IMG/VR virus record: IMGVR_UViG_3300043449_000987
Span: 1 to 64,000 of that record
DNA length: 64,000 nucleotides
DNA from: a virus
Strand: one strand, 5' to 3'
The position numbers and the translations under genes are program-made. The first letter of the stretch is position 1. Each line of letters opens with the position of its first letter. Under the pieces are notes generated by a model, which did not search any database, was not told where the DNA came from, and was given only the letters and a program-made list of their open reading frames with translations. Positions 21,925-29,445 of this stretch are shown piece after piece.

Positions 21925-21997
21925 ACAACTAATTAAAAAGTATAAAATAAGAAGAATAGTTAAAAAGATAAATAAGCCCAGAAAGTATATCTATTAA
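21911..21997 (+). CDS. 28-aa highly basic peptide
   Basis: Lys/Arg/Ile-rich peptide between the SGNH-like and RsmI-like genes, overlapping both. Coupling supports translation; it may only serve to couple the next gene. Confidence 0.35.
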   Translation: MKLIKQLIKKYKIRRIVKKINKPRKYIY

Positions 21998-22773
21998 TGC
22001 AGCCTGGAAAATTGTTTTTAGTGGGATTGCCTGTTGGCAACTGGGAAGATATGTCTGTTAGAGCATATAAATATATAAAAAATGCTAAGAATATTGTTAT
22101 TGAAAGAGAAGAAGCCTTTGAGAATATTTGGCCAGCACTTGGTATGGAAAAACCAAATGTAAACATTGTATCAATTGAGATGGATTCTAATGGCGGTGAA
22201 CCTGGAGTAGCATACGAATTAAAAAATATGCCTGTAATCATAGAGTTATTAAAGTCAGGGGAAGATGTGTACTTAATTTCAGATGATGGGATGCCTGGCG
22301 TTGCCGATCCTGGCGCACTGATTGTTAGCGAAGCAATTAAAGAAGGTATTGAGATTACCTCTACCCCTGGACCATCTGTTGCCATTGCTGCTGTTGCAGT
22401 AACTGGAACTATGCATAATTTTTCATTTGAATCCTTCCTGCCTTTTACTAAAACAGACAGAATAAAATTTTTAACTGAAAGAAAACATATGCTTTCTCCA
22501 ATGGTACTAGTATTACGAAATGTAAAAAGAAATGAAATTGATGGTTTGCCACCAGTTTTTCATGAAGAGATTCCAGATTTTTTATCTGAAGCAGTTGAAA
22601 TTTTTGGAGAACATAGACACGCTGCCCTTTGTTATAATCTTACAATGCCAACTGAAAAAATTGTTCGTGGTACATTAAGATATCTTAAAGAGTATTTTGA
22701 TATAACAGAAAGAAGTACACAAGATTTAATATCTATTATTATAGATAAGCCTCACGGCAATATGGCTATTTAG
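21997..22773 (+). CDS. RsmI-like tetrapyrrole-methylase family protein
   Basis: 258 aa. Order of motifs follows RsmI, the 16S rRNA C1402 2'-O-methyltransferase: LVGLPVGN at 8-15, SDDGMPGVADPG at 95-106, TPGPS at 123-127, FLPF at 147-150. The EDTR-type motif is altered to EREEA, and the C-terminal part is shorter or divergent. A phage enzyme of this family could modify host ribosomes or a small molecule. Coupled by TAATG. Confidence 0.8.
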   Translation: MQPGKLFLVGLPVGNWEDMSVRAYKYIKNAKNIVIEREEAFENIWPALGMEKPNVNIVSIEMDSNGGEPGVAYELKNMPVIIELLKSGEDVYLISDDGMPGVADPGALIVSEAIKEGIEITSTPGPSVAIAAVAVTGTMHNFSFESFLPFTKTDRIKFLTERKHMLSPMVLVLRNVKRNEIDGLPPVFHEEIPDFLSEAVEIFGEHRHAALCYNLTMPTEKIVRGTLRYLKEYFDITERSTQDLISIIIDKPHGNMAI

Positions 22774-22900
22774 CCTTTTGTACTTTTGGTCTTGGGTATG
22801 GTTCTATTTTTGCTTTAATAGTTCCATCTTTGCGAAGTTTAACAACCCAACCATCTTTAATTTGAGTGTCGTTGAATGCCCATCGCTTCTTCTTTGGCAT
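22766..22900 (-). CDS. 44-aa basic protein
   Basis: Starts with MPKKKRW and is Lys/Trp-rich (KDGWVVKLRKDGTIKAKIEPYP); actinobacteria carry similar tiny basic proteins. It follows the 22901 gene directly and overlaps the RsmI-like end by eight bases. Confidence 0.6.
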   Translation of the reverse strand: MPKKKRWAFNDTQIKDGWVVKLRKDGTIKAKIEPYPRPKVQKAK

Positions 22901-23563
22901 TTATTCACCTAGTCTAACTATATTTCTTGTTGGCTTTGTATTTCTAAAATTAAAAAATGATTCACTAGTATCCTGTGATTTTTCTACTGGAACACAGTTA
23001 GGAACTGGTTTGCCGTCTTTACCTGGTTTCATTCCACGTTGTACATATCCATCCCAACATGGACTTGCTTTGCCAATTGATGAATCATACATTGCCATTT
23101 GAACCTCTGAATCAGATGAACTAAATTGCTCTTCAACAACATCTCTTTCAACCATAAGTGATTCAATTTTAATTAACATAGATTGTTTATGTCCAGAAAG
23201 AATCATTTCTTCTTCCCAAATGCCGTCTTCTTCTTCAAAATGTCTAACAAGAATTGCTGGATCATCTACTGATGCTTCAATTGCGTATTCAGATCCAGAC
23301 ATACCAAATGTTCCTTCTGTCATTACATATTCAACACGTCCAACCAGTGGTTCATCTTCGTATCCTTCTGGACACATCACAAAATCGCCTTCTAGTAATT
23401 TAGTCATTGATTTACCTATTTTACCTTCACTAATGTTAATTGCATATATTTGTGCTGCTGCTTCCGCTCTTGTTTTGTGGCAACCCATTACTTCTCCACC
23501 CTCTTTTACAGCAGGGTATCCTGAGCAACCGTAACTTCCTTTAGCACCGACTTTATATGGCAT
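22901..23563 (-). CDS. Phage protein with CxGYPAV and prohead-type C-terminal motifs
   Basis: 220 aa. N-terminal 'CSGYPAVKEGGEVMGCHKTR' and C-terminal 'CWDGYVQRGMKPGKDGKPVP' segments resemble short motifs found in actinophage capsid-maturation or portal-region proteins. No protease domain is obvious between them. Leaderless: TGGTATAAT, six bases, ATG. Confidence 0.6.
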   Translation of the reverse strand: MPYKVGAKGSYGCSGYPAVKEGGEVMGCHKTRAEAAAQIYAINISEGKIGKSMTKLLEGDFVMCPEGYEDEPLVGRVEYVMTEGTFGMSGSEYAIEASVDDPAILVRHFEEEDGIWEEEMILSGHKQSMLIKIESLMVERDVVEEQFSSSDSEVQMAMYDSSIGKASPCWDGYVQRGMKPGKDGKPVPNCVPVEKSQDTSESFFNFRNTKPTRNIVRLGE

Positions 23564-23570
23564 GCAATAA

Positions 23571-24173
23571 TTATACCACTATACTCAGAGCCTTTTGTCG
23601 CTTAGATACTGCGACAAGCAGGTCCTGATACATTTCTTCAATCACAGATAATATTTCTGGATCCTGAGCCTCATATTCTTCTTTAACCTTATCATAATTG
23701 GGGCTTAGTTTTGATGACTGCCTAATGCTTACTGGGGCACTTAGACCATCCTTCATTAGGTTATATTTAAAATCACGCATTTCTTTTTCGTCAGCATGTC
23801 CATAACTAAAAATCCTAGCAATCTCAAGCAAACAGGATATTGGATCTGATGATACCTGATCAAAAGTGAAAGGATACAAGTTTTTAATATTTACCAAAAC
23901 ATATTCATGCCATTCTAACCAGTTATCTATAGCATATGCCATAGTATCACCAGATTCTCCCTCAACTTCTTTTTTTAAAATTGCAAAAGATGGAATTGTG
24001 TCTTTAGGATCTCGAATGATAACAATTTGATTTGGCGTTGGCTTTTGAATCATTACAAAATCATGCATGGTGTCTGAGTTATATACCTGATTATCAACAT
24101 GCAAAAATCTGTTCAGGAAATTTAAAAGGTATCTGTTGCCAGTTCTTGGAAATGAGTTAATAAATAAAGACAT
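23571..24173 (-). CDS. Sulfotransferase-like protein
   Basis: 200 aa. 'SFPRTGNRYL' near residue 7 is the 5'-phosphosulfate-binding loop of PAPS-dependent sulfotransferases and 'IVIIRDPKDTIPSF' (residues 50-63) is the 3'-phosphate-binding motif. A sulfate would be moved from PAPS to an unknown acceptor. TATAAT lies seven bases before the ATG. A possible PAPS supply is the APS-kinase-like gene at 27610-28371. Confidence 0.8.
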   Translation of the reverse strand: MSLFINSFPRTGNRYLLNFLNRFLHVDNQVYNSDTMHDFVMIQKPTPNQIVIIRDPKDTIPSFAILKKEVEGESGDTMAYAIDNWLEWHEYVLVNIKNLYPFTFDQVSSDPISCLLEIARIFSYGHADEKEMRDFKYNLMKDGLSAPVSIRQSSKLSPNYDKVKEEYEAQDPEILSVIEEMYQDLLVAVSKRQKALSIVV

Positions 24174-24191
24174 GTTATTGATTATACCAGA

Positions 24192-24467
24192 CTATATCTC
24201 TTTTGCTATTAAACGATTGTGAGTCCTTACTCTGTGACAATTTGCACAAACAACCTCACATTTTTCAATTTCTTTTTTAATTGCTTTCCATGAAAATCCA
24301 TCATGAATCATTCTTGATACATTATATTTTTTGTCCCTTATGTGATCAAAATCTAACATTATATGGTTTGTAATCCCACAATCAACGCAGCCAGATGCTT
24401 CTTTTATTTCAGCAAGTTTTTGTTTAAACTGCTGCTTATTATAATGGGCCAACTCTTTGTCAGTCAT
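24192..24467 (-). CDS. HNH endonuclease
   Basis: 91 aa. Two zinc CxxC pairs (C27/C30 and C74/C77) surround the DFDH motif (39-42) and the late CHRVRTHN, the classical ββα-metal HNH core. The ATG at 24467 has TATAAT seven bases upstream; an earlier in-frame start would overlap the promoter. Free-standing HNH genes are often homing endonucleases. Confidence 0.85.
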   Translation of the reverse strand: MTDKELAHYNKQQFKQKLAEIKEASGCVDCGITNHIMLDFDHIRDKKYNVSRMIHDGFSWKAIKKEIEKCEVVCANCHRVRTHNRLIAKEI

Positions 24468-24496
24468 TAATATTATTATACCGCTAAATATTAAGA

Positions 24497-24579
24497 GCCT
24501 CACGTAGGCGATTCAAGCACTATGGCCCAGGTCGTATATAGAATAGGTAACTAATCCATCCCAAGGTCCTACGTGAGGC
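24497..24579. other. Long-stem inverted repeat, possible structured RNA
   Basis: Perfect 12-bp arms GCCTCACGTAGG (24497-24508) and CCTACGTGAGGC (24568-24579) around a 59-base interior with no reading frame. Lies between the HNH and Hsp20 genes in a non-coding gap (24468-24625). A structured RNA or a recombination/binding site; no known family recognised. Confidence 0.5.
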
Positions 24580-24625
24580 ATGCCAGGTATTTAGTGTCGC
24601 TGTCTCCCCCGACAATTATATTGTA

Positions 24626-25039
24626 CTACCGAATTTCGATAGTTTTTGGCTTCTTATCTTCAGGAACAATGCGATCAATGCTGATATGTAGCATTCCATC
24701 CTTAAGATCTGCACCAGTTACTTCCATGTATTCACCAAGAGCAAAAGATCTTACAAACTTTCTGCTTGCAATTCCCTTGTGAACAACTTCAGCGTCTGTT
24801 ACTTCTACAATTTCACCCTTAATTACAAGTGTTCCATTGTCTACTGAGATATCAATATTATCTTTTGTAAACCCTGCAACTGCAAGTGAAAGTCTATATG
24901 TATCTTCATCTAATTTAAGAAGATCATATGGTGGGTATGATTGTGAGTTGATTTTATGTGCATTATTTAAACGGCCTAACTCTCTGTTAAAGCCAATAAA
25001 AAATGGATCATTAAATAGATCCAATAGTTGTGTTGTCAT
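24626..25039 (-). CDS. Small heat shock protein, Hsp20/alpha-crystallin
   Basis: 137 aa with the alpha-crystallin fold: 'YRLSLAVAGFTKDNIDISVDNGTLVIKGE' region in the middle and the A-x-x-x-(D/N)-G-x-L motif as 'ADLKDGMLHISI' near residue 113. Ribosome-binding site GAAAGGGG. These ATP-independent chaperones hold unfolding proteins and are known from cyanophages, where they may aid virion assembly. Confidence 0.9.
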   Translation of the reverse strand: MTTQLLDLFNDPFFIGFNRELGRLNNAHKINSQSYPPYDLLKLDEDTYRLSLAVAGFTKDNIDISVDNGTLVIKGEIVEVTDAEVVHKGIASRKFVRSFALGEYMEVTGADLKDGMLHISIDRIVPEDKKPKTIEIR

Positions 25040-25141
25040 TTTATTCCCCTTTCAAGCGAATAAGTTAATTTACCCCCCTATTGGGCAGGCAATTTAATTA
25101 TACCATATTCTGGTATAATGATATAGAAAGATGGAGGCATA

Positions 25142-25846
25142 ATGGATCAGCAAAGACTGAACAACGCAGCACAAGGCTTTACAGAAAATGATAAGGGTGA
25201 GAGGTTTTATTTTGAATCACCAGTTCCTGGACTACATATTTATAATGATGTTTGGCCTGAATCAATGGACTTTTTCAATAGCCTATTAAAAAAAGAATTT
25301 TGGGAAGAAAACAAGGATAAGCCTGGATATAAGAAGTGGGTACGTGAAGACTTCTTTGATGACTTAGAATTTACAAAAGAAAATGGCAAGCAAGCAGATA
25401 CATGTTGGGTTTATTCATATCCAGATGCAAACAAAGCGTTTGCTGGACCTATTGATTCATACCTGTATCACTGGAACCTTGATCCAAAATCAAGAGAAAG
25501 TTTAAGAATTACAAGATACTCTAGTGGTGAGTTTTTTGGTTCGCACTCTGATGATACTTTTGCAACACCAAGAACAGTGTCTCTAGTTTATTATCCTAAT
25601 GATGATTATGTTGGTGGAGAATTAGAGTTTGTTCACTTTGGTGTTACGGTTAAGCCAAAAGCAAAACAACTTTTTGTTTTCCCATCTGCATACTCATATG
25701 AGCACAAGATTCATGAAATAGGTGAAGGAAATCCAAGATGGACAGTCGTATCCTTCTTATTTTTTGGAACTGATCAAGAAACTAAGATACGAAGAGACGG
25801 TTTAGAATTTCCATATAAACCAAAATTTGAATCATTATTTAAATAA
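25142..25846 (+). CDS. Fe(II)/2OG oxygenase
   Basis: 234 aa. H135/D137 (SHSD), H188 and R199 form the active site; 'LVYYPNDDYVGGELEF' is the family strand. The promoter has an extended -10 (TGGTATAAT) and, unlike several relatives here, a leader with a GATGGAGG ribosome-binding site. Followed by a strong terminator. Confidence 0.9.
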   Translation: MDQQRLNNAAQGFTENDKGERFYFESPVPGLHIYNDVWPESMDFFNSLLKKEFWEENKDKPGYKKWVREDFFDDLEFTKENGKQADTCWVYSYPDANKAFAGPIDSYLYHWNLDPKSRESLRITRYSSGEFFGSHSDDTFATPRTVSLVYYPNDDYVGGELEFVHFGVTVKPKAKQLFVFPSAYSYEHKIHEIGEGNPRWTVVSFLFFGTDQETKIRRDGLEFPYKPKFESLFK

Positions 25847-25854
25847 TATAAAAT

Positions 25855-25893
25855 AAAAAAGGGGAGTCAAATTAATGGCTCCCCTTTTCTTTA
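25855..25893. terminator. Bidirectional Rho-independent terminator
   Basis: AAAAGGGGAG ... CTCCCCTTTT stem between convergent genes, with A-tract and T-tract on either side. Confidence 0.85.
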
Positions 25894-25900
25894 TACAGTT

Positions 25901-26167
25901 TTACTTCTTCTTTGCTGCAACCTTCTTAGCAGGAGCCTTCTTTGCAGGCGCCTTCTTGATTGCTTCTTCAACAACAGAAACTTCTGGCATCTTGCCAAAA
26001 GCAGTGTCGTTTGGATTAACAGCACGAAGTGCTACTGGAATTACAGCAGCAAGCAGTGAGTATGCAAGATCCTTTGGATCTGTTACTCCTGTCATATAAA
26101 GTGTTGCTGCACCTGCAAGGACTGATCGTCCATAAGATGCAAGCATTGCCTTAGTCTTATTATTCAT
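25901..26167 (-). CDS. Small membrane protein with Lys/Ala tail, holin-like
   Basis: 88 aa. Two likely membrane segments (about 12-28 and 34-50) then a low-complexity tail of KKAPAKK repeats. Layout resembles actinophage holins or membrane accessory proteins, but it is far from the endolysin (33 kb). Ribosome-binding site TAGGAGGAA. Confidence 0.6.
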   Translation of the reverse strand: MNNKTKAMLASYGRSVLAGAATLYMTGVTDPKDLAYSLLAAVIPVALRAVNPNDTAFGKMPEVSVVEEAIKKAPAKKAPAKKVAAKKK

Positions 26168-26177
26168 ATTATTCCTC

Positions 26178-26336
26178 CTAGGATATAATCCGTATTAGTA
26201 TATCATAGCCTAGCCACAGACCAATAATACCTGCAACTCCTGCAAATACTGGTGGTGCTGGAACTGGCAATTTGAATGCAGCAAATACGATGCCACATCC
26301 AAAACCTGTTAGTGTTGACAATATCATGTCTTTCAT
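26178..26336 (-). CDS. XapX-domain membrane protein
   Basis: 52 aa. 'GFGCGIVFAAFKLPVPAPPVF' followed by a second hydrophobic stretch with 'GIIGLWLG' fits the XapX family of two-helix membrane peptides with a central PAPP motif. Role unknown. Starts in an ATGA overlap with the upstream gene. Confidence 0.7.
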   Translation of the reverse strand: MKDMILSTLTGFGCGIVFAAFKLPVPAPPVFAGVAGIIGLWLGYDILIRIIS

Positions 26337-26497
26337 AAAAATCTCTCTTTCGTTGCTTCTTCGTAGTGCTTATCACATAAATCTATCACACTTGTTTCTT
26401 TATCTGCCCAGATTTTTGTGCTTTCATCTTGGCAATCTGCTTCCCAACAAACGAAGTAAGCAGAATAATCTCTGTAGTCTTTTGGTTTAAACCTCAT
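26333..26497 (-). CDS. 54-aa small protein with two cysteines
   Basis: Acidic/aromatic protein (YFVCWEADCQDESTKIW) with a second DLCDKHYEE segment. The pattern suggests a small zinc fold. Overlaps the neighbouring genes at both ends. Confidence 0.6.
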   Translation of the reverse strand: MRFKPKDYRDYSAYFVCWEADCQDESTKIWADKETSVIDLCDKHYEEATKERFL

Positions 26498-26900
26498 CTT
26501 TTATATGATCCTCTGGCAAAACCTTTATTAATTCTTCATAAGCAACAACAATTTTAGCAAAAAGATCATGCAGTGGTGTCCACATAACATCACTATAATT
26601 TTTATAATAATCTATGGATGGACCTGCATCATCTTTAAATTTTTTAATCGCTTCTTGAACATCTTCAATATATTTAAATGCCCATTCACGAGACTGACCT
26701 AAAAATTTTACAAATGCTTCTTCATGCGATGTCTCAGATAAACTGACAGTGCTAAGTTTATCAGACAAAGCCTTTTTGTCAATTTCAGATTGAACAATCA
26801 TTAATTTAAGTTTGTTATTTTCTATCTTTAATTTAGTTTTTGATACTAACAAATAAACAAACCCTATTATAAACATTGTAGACAAAATATAATCAAACAT
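26487..26900 (-). CDS. Membrane-anchored coiled-coil protein
   Basis: 137 aa. One N-terminal transmembrane helix (ILSTMFIIGFVYLLV) then a long helical region (KLKIENNKLKLMIVQSEIDKK). The start is ATG 26900 with a GAAGGAGGGG ribosome-binding site. The shape is reminiscent of spanin-like proteins but no lipobox is present. Confidence 0.6.
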   Translation of the reverse strand: MFDYILSTMFIIGFVYLLVSKTKLKIENNKLKLMIVQSEIDKKALSDKLSTVSLSETSHEEAFVKFLGQSREWAFKYIEDVQEAIKKFKDDAGPSIDYYKNYSDVMWTPLHDLFAKIVVAYEELIKVLPEDHIKDEV

Positions 26901-27129
26901 CTGCCCCTCCTTCACGAACCAACAGAACAATTGCACCGTTATCTTCTAGTGCTTTTTTTACTCTGATCATATACTCAACAGCAATGATTTTTTCTTCTGA
27001 GTTTAATCTCATAAAGTCTTTTTCGCTTGCTTTTACAGTAAGAAAGTGCTCATTATCAATTAAAGAAACACGAAAATTTTTTGGTGCTCTAATTGAATGA
27101 AATGCCCTTCTCATCTGCTCAGTATACAT
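26893..27129 (-). CDS. Small alpha/beta protein
   Basis: 78 aa starting at the TAATG overlap with the DUF2061 gene. 'KNFRVSLIDNEHFLTVKAS' then a helix and a final strand 'AIVLLVREGG'. No family recognised. Confidence 0.6.
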   Translation of the reverse strand: MYTEQMRRAFHSIRAPKNFRVSLIDNEHFLTVKASEKDFMRLNSEEKIIAVEYMIRVKKALEDNGAIVLLVREGGADV

Positions 27130-27335
27130 TATAGTTTTCTTCCCCAACTAATCATATTCCAACCACGCTCATGTGCATAGTAAATAAAAATTTTAACTAC
27201 CGTCTCCCAAAATGCAATAGCGCCTGATAAGGTGGCGTTTCCTGTTAAAATATACGCAACAATAAATGAAGAAAGTGTCCCCCAAATACGATAACTCATT
27301 GCTTTGACAAAAGATCTAGCCCTTGTTACTGTCAT
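27129..27335 (-). CDS. DUF2061 membrane protein, copy 1
   Basis: 68 aa. 'RSFVKAMSYRIWGTLSSFIVAYILTGN' and the terminal 'YYAHERGW' are the DUF2061 signature. Two membrane helices. Overlaps the upstream paralogue (ATGA). Function of the family is unknown. Confidence 0.8.
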   Translation of the reverse strand: MTVTRARSFVKAMSYRIWGTLSSFIVAYILTGNATLSGAIAFWETVVKIFIYYAHERGWNMISWGRKL

Positions 27336-27538
27336 TCTTTGCCCCAACCAACTGAGTTCCAAACTCTTTCATGATAATAATAAGCAACAAAATTAACTGC
27401 ATTTGTTATAACTGTTGCCATGGTAGCCATATTAATATCTTTACTTAAAGCATAAAGAGTCGCAAAGGTTGTTAGTAAAGCAATAACTCGCCATGTCATT
27501 GACTTCACAAATGATCTTTTTTTAGAGACCTTCATCAT
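27332..27538 (-). CDS. DUF2061 membrane protein, copy 2
   Basis: 68 aa paralogue: 'RSFVKSMTWRVIALLTTFATLY' and 'AYYYHERVWNSVGWG'. Good AGAGGAGAT ribosome-binding site. A third copy lies at 32807-33007. Confidence 0.8.
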   Translation of the reverse strand: MMKVSKKRSFVKSMTWRVIALLTTFATLYALSKDINMATMATVITNAVNFVAYYYHERVWNSVGWGKE

Positions 27539-27602
27539 CTATCTCCTCTTGAAACCAATCTGAGTACAGTCGTGCTTCTGCATCTGCAATCTTATTATTC
27601 AT
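27522..27602 (-). CDS. 26-aa acidic peptide
   Basis: Short frame between the kinase and DUF2061 genes, overlapping the latter by 17 bases. Acidic C-terminus (WFQEEIDDEGL). No ribosome-binding site; weak. Confidence 0.35.
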   Translation of the reverse strand: MNNKIADAEARLYSDWFQEEIDDEGL

Positions 27603-27609
27603 AAATAAA

Positions 27610-28371
27610 TCAAAGACCCATTTGCTTACGTTTTTCAGTAGCGCTAATAGCATGAATTTCTGCCCCCAAATCTACTTGTTCAATCTTATACCCAACATCA
27701 CGACCATAGACAATGTTTGTAATGTTAGGAAGTCTTAGTACTAATGCCCCATCCATAAACTCATCTTTAGCGATATAACCTTTAACTTCATCAAAAGTAA
27801 GTGGGTCCTTTTCGCTTGTATTGTATGTATTACGGACTCCTAGTAGTACTTGGTCTGTTCTCTTTCCTGCCTCTTTATAAAGGGCATGGTGGCCCTCATG
27901 CCATGGCTGGTACCTACCTAGCATAAGCGTCGTGGGCGCAGACCAATCATGAAGTTCAAATGTTTGAATAATCATGCTAGATTTTTCATCTGGATTTAAA
28001 TCATGATTTGAAAATTTAAAGTCATAACTATCTGGCTTTTCAAACATCTTATTAGTATCTTCAAATCTTCCTTCTTGAATTGTATCCATCCAAATAAGAA
28101 TGTCTGGCTTACCAAAGGCTGCACGAGTTAGATCAGTTGGACATACAAAATCAACAACTACTGGGGCAACGCCCTGCTTTGCAATAAGTCTGGCCATTTC
28201 TCCCATGCGTCGTGCTTGCTCAAGTCTATCTTCAGGGGTGAACCCAAGATCAGAATTTACTGTTGCACGAACCTCATCCGCATTAAGATGAATAGCGTTA
28301 ATGCGTTCTTTTAATGCCTTTGCTAATTCTGTTTTACCACTTCCTGGTAAACCAATAATTTGAATAATCAT
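27610..28371 (-). CDS. APS-kinase-like domain fused to a nucleotidyltransferase domain
   Basis: 253 aa. N-terminal P-loop kinase: Walker A GLPGSGKT (7-14) and 'LNADEVR' (29-35), the layout of adenylylsulfate kinases and related small-molecule kinases. C-terminal domain from about 147: 'LGRYQPWHEGHHAL', an HxGH nucleotidylyltransferase motif (H158, H161), with a late 'ISATEKR' in place of the ISSTxxR motif. Start at the ATG with GGAGGAAAG. The product could be PAPS or another activated nucleotide. Confidence 0.8.
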   Translation of the reverse strand: MIIQIIGLPGSGKTELAKALKERINAIHLNADEVRATVNSDLGFTPEDRLEQARRMGEMARLIAKQGVAPVVVDFVCPTDLTRAAFGKPDILIWMDTIQEGRFEDTNKMFEKPDSYDFKFSNHDLNPDEKSSMIIQTFELHDWSAPTTLMLGRYQPWHEGHHALYKEAGKRTDQVLLGVRNTYNTSEKDPLTFDEVKGYIAKDEFMDGALVLRLPNITNIVYGRDVGYKIEQVDLGAEIHAISATEKRKQMGL

Positions 28372-28589
28372 GATTCTTTCCTCCAATGTAAAAATGATTT
28401 AATATATACTGCTGCATATGCTAAAGCCATTGCTATAAAACCGTATTGGTTTGTTGCCAATGCGTATCCAATCCATAAACATTCATTAATACATAGGATT
28501 AACCAGCCCCAAATGGTTTTGCGACCAACTAAAAAAATTCCTGATACACCTATTGCTGCTAAAAGCCAAGACCAATATTGTTCATTCAT
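28368..28589 (-). CDS. Small integral membrane protein
   Basis: 73 aa with three hydrophobic segments and 'WGWLILCINECLWIGYAL' in the middle, a pattern seen in PnuC-like transporters and short phage membrane proteins. Overlaps the kinase gene start (ATGA). Function not assigned. Confidence 0.7.
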   Translation of the reverse strand: MNEQYWSWLLAAIGVSGIFLVGRKTIWGWLILCINECLWIGYALATNQYGFIAMALAYAAVYIKSFLHWRKES

Positions 28590-28876
28590 TATTCATTGTC
28601 CGTTGTTAAGTATTGCCATGTTTGACCCCATTTTGTTTTGTCTTTATGCTTGTTGAATTCTCTTGAAATCTCTCCACCTTCAAGGTAAATCCCACCCCAT
28701 ACTCCCCATTCTTTTCCAGTTACACCAATTGCAAAACAGTTTTTGCTAATTGGACACTGAGAGCATAGTTCATCAATTGCTGGCCTGAGCAACTCATCTT
28801 CTTCATATTTTTCAAAGAACAAGTTTGTGTCATAATCTAGGCAGGCAGCCTCGTCTTTCCAAAGATGCTTTGCCAT
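28589..28876 (-). CDS. WhiB-family iron-sulfur transcription regulator
   Basis: 95 aa. C12, C38, C41 and C47 form the C-x(n)-C-x2-C-x5-C cluster-binding pattern, followed by the G(V/I)WGG turn (GVWGG 58-62). Wbl proteins bind a redox-sensitive 4Fe-4S cluster and the primary sigma factor; they occur only in Actinobacteria and their phages, so this is the main host indicator. It could reprogram host transcription. Confidence 0.92.
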   Translation of the reverse strand: MAKHLWKDEAACLDYDTNLFFEKYEEDELLRPAIDELCSQCPISKNCFAIGVTGKEWGVWGGIYLEGGEISREFNKHKDKTKWGQTWQYLTTDNE

Positions 28877-28877
28877 A

Positions 28878-29087
28878 TCACTCTACAAACTTATTCGGAA
28901 TATCCCAACCTTGTCTAGACGGAATATAAACTTTTTGCATAACCCATCCACGATCAGTAAATGCACCGAACTTAGATGTTCTTGCTTTATCGGAAGGATA
29001 AGAATGAACCACATTCCATCCGTTCCAAGACAAAGACTTATTAGACTTTACAATTTTTTCCATATGTTCAAGCGTATTAATTATCAT
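28878..29087 (-). CDS. Small protein of unknown function
   Basis: 69 aa from ATG 29087, with GAGGTAAT in front. Trp-rich (SLSWNGWNVVHSY, FTDRGWVMQKVY). No family recognised. Confidence 0.65.
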   Translation of the reverse strand: MIINTLEHMEKIVKSNKSLSWNGWNVVHSYPSDKARTSKFGAFTDRGWVMQKVYIPSRQGWDIPNKFVE

Positions 29088-29094
29088 TATTACC

Positions 29095-29445
29095 TCAGTA
29101 TCTATAAATACCAACATCAATATTTTTGAGTTGGGCGGAACTTACTAACTTTGATACTGATTCTTTTGGTTTAGAAAAGTATGCAAAGTAGTTAATGCTT
29201 TCTAAATTTTCCTCAATCCAACTTGGAGGAACCTTGTAAGACTTTATTCTTTTACCACGAGACTTAAAGCCACGCTCTGATAAATTTGTAAATTCTGAAA
29301 GCATTGAGTTTATTCTTGCAGGTCCAGCACTGTAGATGTATAGACTTGTATCGTCTTCTGACATGCTGGACATAGCGACTCCCATCGCTCTTAGGAAAAC
29401 ATTGTAGTCATCAAAACTACTTGTTCCCTGAATCCCCACTATCAT
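29095..29445 (-). CDS. Rossmann/SLOG-like phage protein
   Basis: 116 aa. 'MIVGIQGTSSFDDYNVFLRAM' and 'LYIYSAGPARINSM' resemble the nucleotide-binding SLOG/DprA-like fold with glycine loops after the first strands. A family role in binding nucleotide-derived ligands or DNA is possible but unproven. Confidence 0.6.
   Translation of the reverse strand: MIVGIQGTSSFDDYNVFLRAMGVAMSSMSEDDTSLYIYSAGPARINSMLSEFTNLSERGFKSRGKRIKSYKVPPSWIEENLESINYFAYFSKPKESVSKLVSSAQLKNIDVGIYRY

Noticed and set aside
21960-22385. Long leftward frame opposite the RsmI-like gene
   Set aside because: The rightward frame has clear family motifs; the reverse frame is low-complexity Ser/Pro/Thr typical of an antisense shadow.
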